Shown: piece after piece, positions 58,603 through 64,000 of the stretch
How positions within the stretch are numbered: position 1 is the first letter of the stretch
How the letters are laid out: every line of letters starts with the position of its first letter
From: Bacillota bacterium
GTDB lineage: Bacteria > Bacillota > Negativicutes > Sporomusales > CTSoil-080
Direction of reading: 5' to 3'
DNA: 64,000 nt
Assembly (NCBI GenBank): GCA_017889625.1
Contig: JAGGAD010000001.1
Coordinates: 45,079-109,078 of the forward strand
The notes under the pieces: generated by a model
Told to the model about the DNA's origin: nothing
The model's input: the letters and a program-made list of their open reading frames with translations, nothing else
Database searches by the model: none
Position numbers and translations under genes: made by a program

Positions 58603-58709
58603 AAATTTACCGAAGAATGTGATTTGGGGTTGCGATAAGCGTTGTTTCATTATAATATTGGTGTAAAGTAACGCTTATTAATAGAAGATGGTGTGAGGAG
58701 GCTATATTT

Positions 58710-59543
58710 ATGGAACTGTGGTTTTCGGAAGTCCAGACAAAAAATTTGAGTATGTCAGTCCGCGTTAAAGAAACGCTATATATGGGGAAATCAGACTTTC
58801 AAGATATAGCCGTGGTTGATACTTATGAATTTGGCCGTATGCTGGTGTTGGACGGTGTATTTCAAACCTCGATTTTTGATGAATATATTTATCATGAAAT
58901 GATTGCCCATGTGCCGCTCTTTACCCATCCTGACCCGAAGAAAGTATTAGTCATCGGTGGCGGTGACGGTGGAAGTATTCGCGAAGTGGTAAAACATAGC
59001 GGGATTAAATCAGTGGAAATGGTTGAAATTGATGGCTTAGTCGTTGAAGTCAGCAAGAAGTTTTTGCCGGAAATAAGTGCGGCGCTGCTTGAAAACAATC
59101 CTAAAGTAGACCTGAAAATCGGCGATGGTATTGGGCATATGACTAAGGCCGAAAATACATATGACGTTATTATAGTTGATTGTTCCGACCCGATTGGTCC
59201 GGGTGAAGGGTTATTTACGTATGGATTTTACAAAGACATTTATAAAGCCCTAAAACCAGACGGGTTGTTTGTTCAACAGACCGAATCACCGTTTTACCAT
59301 CAACCGCTATTACAACGGTTAAATAAAGATATTAAATCATTGTTTCCCATTACGCGGACTTATCTAGCGAATATTCCGCTATATCCAGGCGGAGCCCATT
59401 CCTTTACCATCGGCTCGAAAAAATATGATCCCCTTGAAGTAGACCTTGGCGGTGCTCCGGACCTAAACACCCGCTATTATAATAAAGACTTGCACAAGAG
59501 CTGTTTTTATTTGCCGAATTTTATCAAAGAACTTTTAAAATAA
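58710..59543 (+). CDS. speE: Spermidine synthase
   Basis: Aminopropyltransferase of 277 residues that makes spermidine from putrescine and decarboxylated SAM. Motifs: LVLDGVFQTSIFDEYIYHEM (about 46-65), VIGGGDGGSIREV (about 82-94), EIDGLVV (about 106-112, ribose-binding acid), DVIIVDCSDPIGPGEGLF (about 149-166, with catalytic Asp) and GGAHSFTIGSKK. Normal length. RBS GTGAGGAGG. No speD next to it. Confidence 0.95.
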   Translation: MELWFSEVQTKNLSMSVRVKETLYMGKSDFQDIAVVDTYEFGRMLVLDGVFQTSIFDEYIYHEMIAHVPLFTHPDPKKVLVIGGGDGGSIREVVKHSGIKSVEMVEIDGLVVEVSKKFLPEISAALLENNPKVDLKIGDGIGHMTKAENTYDVIIVDCSDPIGPGEGLFTYGFYKDIYKALKPDGLFVQQTESPFYHQPLLQRLNKDIKSLFPITRTYLANIPLYPGGAHSFTIGSKKYDPLEVDLGGAPDLNTRYYNKDLHKSCFYLPNFIKELLK

Positions 59544-59585
59544 TAATAGGAGCTGGTGAATTAATCACCAGCTCCTATTATTTTC
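59541..59585. terminator. Intrinsic terminator after speE
   Basis: AATAATAGGAGCTGGTGA and TCACCAGCTCCTATTATT pair perfectly with a 5-base loop, then TTC. Confidence 0.92.
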
Positions 59586-59703
59586 AAACCGTAGTCTAAC
59601 GAAGGTTTACCGGATTAAGCGAGGCTAATTCCAGTAAGATAAAAAATTCTGCGGTAAAATATTGACGAAAATATAATATGTGTAATATAATACTTTATGT
59701 TGT

Positions 59704-59779
59704 TCCTCGATAGCTCAGTTGGTAGAGCAATCGGCTGTTAACCGATCGGTCGTAGGTTCGAGTCCTACTCGAGGAGCCA
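59704..59779 (+). tRNA. tRNA-Asn (GTT)
   Basis: Acceptor TCCTCGA pairs with TCGAGGA; D-loop TAGCTCAGTTGGTAGAGCA; anticodon loop CTGTTAA reads GTT; T-arm GTAGGTTCGAGTCCTAC; discriminator G and encoded CCA. Confidence 0.97.
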
Positions 59780-59782
59780 AAA

Positions 59783-59857
59783 GGCCCGTTGGTCAAGAGG
59801 TTAAGACACCGCCCTTTCACGGCGATAACATGGGTTCGATTCCCATACGGGTCACCA
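59783..59857 (+). tRNA. tRNA-Glu (TTC)
   Basis: Acceptor GGCCCGT pairs with ACGGGTC (one G-T); anticodon loop CTTTCAC reads TTC; T-arm ATGGGTTCGATTCCCAT; CCA encoded. Three bases after tRNA-Asn, one transcript. Confidence 0.97.
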
Positions 59858-59862
59858 AATAT

Positions 59863-59938
<76 letters not shown>

Positions 59939-59942
59939 ATTA

Positions 59943-59983
59943 TAAAAATAGCTTGTCTGTAAAATGCGGACAGGCTATTTTTG
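59943..59983 (+). terminator. Terminator of tRNA cluster
   Basis: AAAAATAGCTTGTC and GACAGGCTATTTTT pair (one G-T), followed by GTGT. Confidence 0.85.
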
Positions 59984-60103
59984 TGTAATGACTAGAACAT
60001 AGGAGTTCGATTCGGTGTTGATAATAATAAAGGAGCAGGAGTTGTCGGTTTTTTGCCGAAAATAACAAGCGGATTTACATTAGAGTATTATGGGGTGAGG
60101 TAA

Positions 60104-61102
60104 GTGCCGTTAGAACGGCTAAAACTTATATTAGTGATTTTTGTTTCAATATTAGTGGTCGGCACCGGCGGATTTGTTCTAATTGAGAACATGACACTAT
60201 TAGAAGCCATATATCTTACGGTTTCAACTATGTCAACAGTCGGGTATGGCGATGTAGTTGCAGTAACTACGGCAGGCCGGATATTTACCATTTTCTTAAT
60301 TATTATCGGTGTGGGGATGACCTACTATGCACTTAGTTATTTAATTGGCATGGTGGTCGAAGGACAATTAAAAGATGTATTGGGGCGAAGAGGTATGAAA
60401 CGTCAAATTGAGGCGATGACTAATCATATTATTGTGTGCGGCGCGGGGCGAGTGGGAGAAAACGTTATTGAACAACTGCGGCGTGAGCAAGAACTGCTGG
60501 TGGTTATCGAGAATGATGGCGTAGTTTATGATAGATTGGTACAGGAAAAGATTCCGGTTGTGCAAGGCGATTCAACCTTGGACGAAGTGTTGTTAACAGC
60601 GGGGCTTAAACGGGCTAAGGGGCTTATTACCACCTTGTCACATGATGCTGATAACGTTTATGTGGCCCTTACCGCCAAAAGCCTTAATCCGAATATTCAT
60701 GTGGTGGCAAGAGCAGAACGGATCGAAGCGGAAGAAAAACTGCGCCGGGCGGGTGCTGATACAGTTATTTTTCCTTCGGTTATGGGTGGTCGGCGAATGG
60801 TGTCGGCGATGACAAGACCAATCATCATGGATTTTGTTGACAATGTCTTTTATAATCAGGATTTGCACTTAGACATGGCTGAAATTATCATTCAGCCGGG
60901 GGCCAGCTTGGTAGGACTTAGTCTTGCCAACAGCGGGATAAAGAGTAAATATAGCTCAATTGTTGTGGCAATAAAACGACAGTCCGAAATGATTACCAAT
61001 CCTGATTCTGGCGAGGTTTTGTTAGCGGGTGACGTTATGGTAGTTTTGGGACAGCGGTTAGCACTGGCTGAAATTATAAAAATAGCTAAACCAACTAAAT
61101 AA
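60104..61102 (+). CDS. K+ channel with RCK (TrkA) domains
   Basis: Two-helix potassium channel of 332 residues. First helix about 7-27, pore loop with selectivity filter STMSTVGYGDVVA (about 44-56), second helix about 64-90. A cytosolic TrkA-N/RCK domain starts HIIVCGAGRVGENVIEQL (about 107-124; Rossmann glycines), with TTLSHDADNV later, and a TrkA-C domain at the end (PGASLVGLSLANSG...). Like MthK/Kch channels gated by ligand at the RCK ring. GTG 60104 has GGGGTGAGG upstream. Ends 12 bases before niaR. Confidence 0.93.
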   Translation: MPLERLKLILVIFVSILVVGTGGFVLIENMTLLEAIYLTVSTMSTVGYGDVVAVTTAGRIFTIFLIIIGVGMTYYALSYLIGMVVEGQLKDVLGRRGMKRQIEAMTNHIIVCGAGRVGENVIEQLRREQELLVVIENDGVVYDRLVQEKIPVVQGDSTLDEVLLTAGLKRAKGLITTLSHDADNVYVALTAKSLNPNIHVVARAERIEAEEKLRRAGADTVIFPSVMGGRRMVSAMTRPIIMDFVDNVFYNQDLHLDMAEIIIQPGASLVGLSLANSGIKSKYSSIVVAIKRQSEMITNPDSGEVLLAGDVMVVLGQRLALAEIIKIAKPTK

Positions 61103-61114
61103 AAGGGGATAAGT

Positions 61115-61627
61115 ATGGAAGCTAAAAACCGAAGAAAAATCTTATTGGAAAAGCTATATAGTACCACACAGCCGCTAACTGGCGCGGTATTGGCAAAAGA
61201 AATGGGAGTCAGCCGTCAAATTATTGTTGGTGATATCGCCATCCTGCGAGCCGCCGGAACCGAAATATATGCCACGCCGCAAGGATATATAGTACCTGGG
61301 AAACCACACCGAAACACCATTGTGACCAAGCTGGCCTGCAACCATGACCGGGAAGCCTTGGAGAAAGAACTTGCGATTATTATCGATAACGGTGGAAAGG
61401 TGCTGGATGTCATTGTTGAACATGCGATCTATGGTGAAATTAAAGCGAATCTGATGTTGGCCTCTAGACGGGAAATAAATGAGTTTCTCGTCAAACTGGA
61501 AAATGGCGCTGAACCGTTGTCGACCGTTACAGGTGGAATTCATCTTCATACCGTAGAAGTTCCGTCCCAGGAAGCACTGGCGCAAATTGAAGCGGAACTC
61601 AAGAACAAAGGAATATTAGTTAACTAA
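61115..61627 (+). CDS. niaR: NiaR niacin-responsive repressor
   Basis: Repressor of 170 residues. Winged HTH at 5-55 (KILLEKLYSTTQPLTGAVLA, EMGVSRQIIVGDIAILRAAG) followed by a 3H domain, named after three conserved His: KLACNHDREALEKEL (about 73-87), DVIVEHAIYGEI (about 98-109), TGGIHLHTVEVPS (about 141-153). In Firmicutes NiaR binds nicotinic acid and represses NAD synthesis and niacin uptake. The neighbour at 61760 is the uptake carrier, with a candidate operator in its promoter. Confidence 0.93.
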   Translation: MEAKNRRKILLEKLYSTTQPLTGAVLAKEMGVSRQIIVGDIAILRAAGTEIYATPQGYIVPGKPHRNTIVTKLACNHDREALEKELAIIIDNGGKVLDVIVEHAIYGEIKANLMLASRREINEFLVKLENGAEPLSTVTGGIHLHTVEVPSQEALAQIEAELKNKGILVN

Positions 61628-61638
61628 AATATATCCGT

Positions 61639-61674
61639 AAATAAGACTTGGCTTAGACTGAGTCTTATTTTATG
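61639..61674 (+). terminator. Intrinsic terminator after niaR
   Basis: AAATAAGACT and AGTCTTATTT form a 10-bp stem with a 12-base loop, then TATG. Confidence 0.78.
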
Positions 61675-61687
61675 TACATACTCGTGT

Positions 61688-61717
61688 CTTGTCAACAAGA
61701 TGATATTGTATTATAAT
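61688..61717 (+). promoter_or_regulatory. niaP promoter with candidate NiaR operator
   Basis: TTGTCA (61690-61695), 16-base spacer, TATAAT (61712-61717). The -35 box lies inside the palindrome CTTGTCAACAAG (61688-61699), preceded by GTGT; the GTGTCTTG sequence is like known NiaR sites. Binding there would block RNA polymerase. Confidence 0.6.
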
Positions 61718-61759
61718 GGCAACTAGACAATTGTGGTGTAAAGACAGTGGGGTGTATAT

Positions 61760-63079
61760 ATGGATATCACAAGTCGATTAGAACAAATCCCAGTAAGCAG
61801 TTTTCATTATAAACTGCTGGTAATGGCCGGAATGGGCTGGATGTTTGACGCGATGGATACGGGGATTATTGCATTTGTATTACCGGTGCTGATGGCAAAA
61901 TGGAGTTTGACTGCGGCTCAAGTAGGACTCTTGGGCAGCATTGGTTTGTTGGGCATGGCAGTGGGGGCAGTATTGTCCGGTGCTGCTGCGGATCGCTTTG
62001 GCCGCAAAATGGTATTTTCAGTTACTTTACTTATTTATAGTGTCGCGACGGGCTTATGTGCAGCCGCCGGTAGCTTTGAAGTGCTGGTAGTGCTTCGCTT
62101 CTTGGTAGGCTTTGGCCTAGGCGGTGAACTTCCGGTTGCTGCTACGCTTGTAACCGAGTATTGTCCGTCAGCCAAACGCGGCTGGTTTATGGTGCTATTA
62201 GAAAGTTTCTGGGGGGTAGGCTGGTTAGTTGCAGCGCTGGTAGCCTATTTGGTAATACCGCATTACGGTTGGCAATCGGCATTTATTATCGGGGCGCTGC
62301 CGGCGTTATATGTCTTTATTATTCGGTTATCTGCGCCAGAGTCGGTGAGATACCTTATTGGTAAAGGAAAAGTAGAACAGGCCCATGCAATTGTGAGCAA
62401 GATTGAACAATCAGCGGGCCTTGAACCGATAGCCATTGCCAGCGTTATGTCACAACCGGAACAAGCCCAACCAAGGCTTAGCCAGTTGTGGACAGGGCGA
62501 TTTATCCGGCGAACCGTTATGCTGTGGTTGCTGTGGTTCGGTATTGTATACTCCTACTATGGGATTTTCACCTGGCTGCCATCTTTGTTAGTAGGGCAGG
62601 GTTACACTGTACTTAAAAGCTTTGAATTTGTGTTGATTATGACCATCGCACAACTACCGGGATATTTCAGTGCAGCGTACCTAGTAGATAAACTGGGCCG
62701 TAAACCAACCCTTACCATATACCTGGCCATGTCGGCGGTATGCGCATACTATTTTGGCCAAGGTGGCGGGGCGACGACGGTGCTGGTTTGGGGTAGCCTT
62801 ATGGCCTTCTTCAACCTCGGAGCCTGGGGAATTGTTTATACCTATACGCCAGAACAATACCCTACTTCCATCAGGGCCTCTGGTACCGGCTGGGCCGCCG
62901 CAATTGGGCGGTTCGGCGGTATGCTCGCACCGATCGCTGTTGCCTACATGCTGGGAGGCGCGGAAGGCTTTACTAAAGTTTTTGGTATGTTTACTGTTGT
63001 GCTGCTTGGTATTGCTGTTGTTGTTTGGTTGCTGGGTGAAGAGACCAAAGGAAAAGCGTTGGATGTTATTAGCGAATAA
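61760..63079 (+). CDS. niaP: Niacin transporter NiaP-like (MFS)
   Basis: MFS carrier of 439 residues with 12 transmembrane segments. The N-terminus RLEQIPVSSFHYKLLVMAG and GWMFDAMDTGIIAFVLPVL (about 6-40) match NiaP/YceI-type carriers; loop 2-3 DRFGRKMVF and FGLGGELPVAATLVTEYCP (about 116-134) are typical of the sugar-porter-like MFS. The position next to niaR and the operator-like promoter support niacin uptake. Followed by a perfect terminator. Confidence 0.86.
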   Translation: MDITSRLEQIPVSSFHYKLLVMAGMGWMFDAMDTGIIAFVLPVLMAKWSLTAAQVGLLGSIGLLGMAVGAVLSGAAADRFGRKMVFSVTLLIYSVATGLCAAAGSFEVLVVLRFLVGFGLGGELPVAATLVTEYCPSAKRGWFMVLLESFWGVGWLVAALVAYLVIPHYGWQSAFIIGALPALYVFIIRLSAPESVRYLIGKGKVEQAHAIVSKIEQSAGLEPIAIASVMSQPEQAQPRLSQLWTGRFIRRTVMLWLLWFGIVYSYYGIFTWLPSLLVGQGYTVLKSFEFVLIMTIAQLPGYFSAAYLVDKLGRKPTLTIYLAMSAVCAYYFGQGGGATTVLVWGSLMAFFNLGAWGIVYTYTPEQYPTSIRASGTGWAAAIGRFGGMLAPIAVAYMLGGAEGFTKVFGMFTVVLLGIAVVVWLLGEETKGKALDVISE

Positions 63080-63084
63080 TTGCA

Positions 63085-63120
63085 GTGGGGGTTGGTATCT
63101 TACCAACCCCCACACAATTT
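63085..63120. terminator. Intrinsic terminator after niaP
   Basis: GTGGGGGTTGGTA and TACCAACCCCCAC pair perfectly with a 3-base loop; then ACAATTTTAT. Confidence 0.9.
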
Positions 63121-63252
63121 TATAAGTGTAAAAAAACGACATTAACGTTAAATAATATATTTTGAAAATTGTAAAAATTTATCATTGAAATTATCAATCA
63201 ATTCTGATAAAATGAAAGTAACAAGTAAAGGAGGAAGGGTGGTTGTTCATCG

Positions 63253-63348
63253 ATGAATGTCACTAAAGATGAAGTTGGCAAATTATTATTACATAGTATG
63301 GGACTGGCATTGGTGTTGACGCTGATTGCTTGTGCTGTGATATATTAA
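63253..63348 (+). CDS. Single-helix membrane microprotein (31 aa)
   Basis: Frame of 31 residues: MNVTKDEVGKLLLHSM then a hydrophobic helix GLALVLTLIACAVIY up to the stop. AAAGGAGG lies upstream, but at 18 bases it is further than usual. Flanked by a terminator right after the stop, which supports a real transcription unit. Resembles small membrane proteins of spore formers; role unknown. Confidence 0.5.
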   Translation: MNVTKDEVGKLLLHSMGLALVLTLIACAVIY

Positions 63349-63351
63349 TAA

Positions 63352-63380
63352 AGGGCCGCGCTTAAGGCGTGGCCTTTTCT
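63352..63380 (+). terminator. Intrinsic terminator
   Basis: GGCCGCGC and GCGTGGCC pair (one G-T) around a short loop, followed by TTTTCT, four bases after the microprotein stop. Confidence 0.82.
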
Positions 63381-63381
63381 A

Positions 63382-63411
63382 TTGCCTAGCCCTCGATGAT
63401 AATGCTATAAT
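63382..63411 (+). promoter_or_regulatory. Sigma-A promoter
   Basis: TTGCCT, 18-base spacer, TATAAT. Start near 63418 rules out the ATG at 63416 as start of the next gene and favours 63452. Confidence 0.65.
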
Positions 63412-63451
63412 CTAGATGACGAAAATCAATGGGTTGGGGGAAACAATTAAT

Positions 63452-63835
63452 ATGATGGGGTTAGGTTTAGCGATTGCGGCGATTGCTGCATATTGGGTAT
63501 ATAATGATGCTAAAGGACGTGGACATGATACTGGATCAGCAGCAATGTGGGCGGTGGGAACCTTTGCTTTCCTAATTGTGTGCTTACCGCTATATCTTAT
63601 TTTTGGCCGTAAGCCTAACCTCCGCAAACGGGATGAGGACGCTTTTGATATTGAAGGTTGTGCAGTAGAAGAGTTGATGCACTGCTCAATGTGTGGTGGT
63701 AAAGTTAAAATCGATTTTAAAGCCTGTCCTTACTGCGGGCATACCTTAAAACCGAAATGCGAGCACTGCGGGCGTGAACTTGAACGGGAATGGCGAATTT
63801 GTCCTTATTGCCAAACGCCAGCGCCAGTCAAGTGA
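63452..63835 (+). CDS. Membrane protein with double zinc ribbon (127 aa)
   Basis: Two N-terminal membrane helices (about 2-17 and 30-50, GSAAMWAVGTFAFLIVCLPL) are followed by a basic/acidic linker and two zinc ribbons: CSMCGGKVKIDFKACPYCG (about 77-95) and CEHCGRELEREWRICPYCQ (about 102-120). Such PLD-N-like/zinc-ribbon small proteins are common and uncharacterised. ATG 63452 has GGGGGAAAC 7-8 bases upstream; ATG 63455 follows directly. Confidence 0.78.
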   Translation: MMGLGLAIAAIAAYWVYNDAKGRGHDTGSAAMWAVGTFAFLIVCLPLYLIFGRKPNLRKRDEDAFDIEGCAVEELMHCSMCGGKVKIDFKACPYCGHTLKPKCEHCGRELEREWRICPYCQTPAPVK

Positions 63836-63925
63836 TGGCTAAATAAACCATAAAAAATATTGAAGATTTGTTGGACAAGTGATTTTCACTATGGTATAAT
63901 GACTCTTGTGCCAAACAACTGATAT

Positions 63926-64000
63926 GCGCCCGTAGCTCAGGGGATAGAGCGTCGGCCTCCGGAGCCGAAAGCGCAGGTTCGATTCCTGCCGGGCGCACCA
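63926..64000 (+). tRNA. tRNA-Arg (CCG)
   Basis: Acceptor GCGCCCG pairs with CGGGCGC; anticodon loop CTCCGGA reads CCG; T-arm GCAGGTTCGATTCCTGC; CCA encoded and ending exactly at the window edge. Confidence 0.97.

Overview
The window most likely comes from a diderm, spore-forming, acetogenic Firmicute of the Negativicutes (Sporomusaceae-like). The evidence is the combination of genes. A GerA/SpoVAF-type spore protein (4435-5910) sits with a signal-peptide outer-membrane beta-barrel protein ending in Phe (54343-54966). There is also formate-tetrahydrofolate ligase of the Wood-Ljungdahl pathway (51261-52928), a membrane-anchored [FeFe] hydrogenase exported through the Tat pathway (23686-25980), and two Mo/W-bis-MGD oxidoreductase operons. 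Ribosome sites are strong GGAGG types and GTG/TTG starts are common. No phage, insertion sequence, CRISPR array or rRNA was seen.

Layout. 1-8.4 kb: MFS transporter, soluble chemotaxis receptor, orphan glycyl-radical activase, FMN-riboswitch-controlled RibU, GerA-family protein, orphan amino-acid binding lipoprotein, and a 3D-domain cell-wall protein. 8.5-16.1 kb: papain-like peptidase, GSP39-type SDR, a secreted protein, an odd Thr-rich protein with a duplicated motif, HAD phosphatase, LrgAB with a divergent LysR regulator, and acyl-CoA ligase. 16.2-26 kb: HemN-like radical SAM protein, a sigma-54 activator, a -24/-12 promoter and a Mo/W oxidoreductase with its FeS partner, three tiny zinc-ribbon paralogues, then the hydrogenase operon. 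26-34.8 kb: sodium/proline-type symporter, then a seven-gene operon behind a second -24/-12 promoter. It encodes an acetylene-hydratase-like Mo/W enzyme, a four-cluster ferredoxin, an NrfD-type membrane subunit, and DUF169-ferredoxin, DUF2064, GNAT and MBL proteins.

34.9-36.6 kb: a compact three-gene cassette of a TIR-like (PF10137-type) protein, a second protein whose TIR-like domain has lost the catalytic Glu and carries a possible GAF-like C-terminus, and a 60-residue protein. This is the best candidate for an undescribed system. 36.8-43.4 kb: MoaA, a tautomerase-like protein without Pro-1, a complete fructose PTS operon (fruR-fruK-EIIBC-EIIA-HPr), and a LytTR/DUF3021 pair. 43.5-49.2 kb: a membrane redox trio (SafE/DsbD-like, NapH-like ferredoxin, unknown), a CAP-domain protein, a two-component system and a small secreted protein. 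49.4-59.6 kb: GlgA, Fhs, a Cys-rich protein, a Mn2+ riboswitch with TerC, an outer-membrane protein, an M-box with an Nramp-related Mg2+ transporter, TcdA, YitT and SpeE. 59.7-64 kb: tRNA-Asn-Glu-Val, K+ channel, NiaR, NiaP-like transporter, two small proteins, and tRNA-Arg at the right edge.

How the genes fit together: the window is dense in redox and metal biology. The hydrogenase, the Mo/W enzymes, MoaA and the NapH-like protein need FeS clusters or Mo/W cofactor. Three metal or cofactor riboswitches (FMN, Mn2+, Mg2+) control dedicated transporters. The two Mo/W operons share sigma-54 promoters, and the AcoR-type activator next to the first is the obvious candidate regulator of both. All functional statements rest on motifs read by eye; no database search was run.
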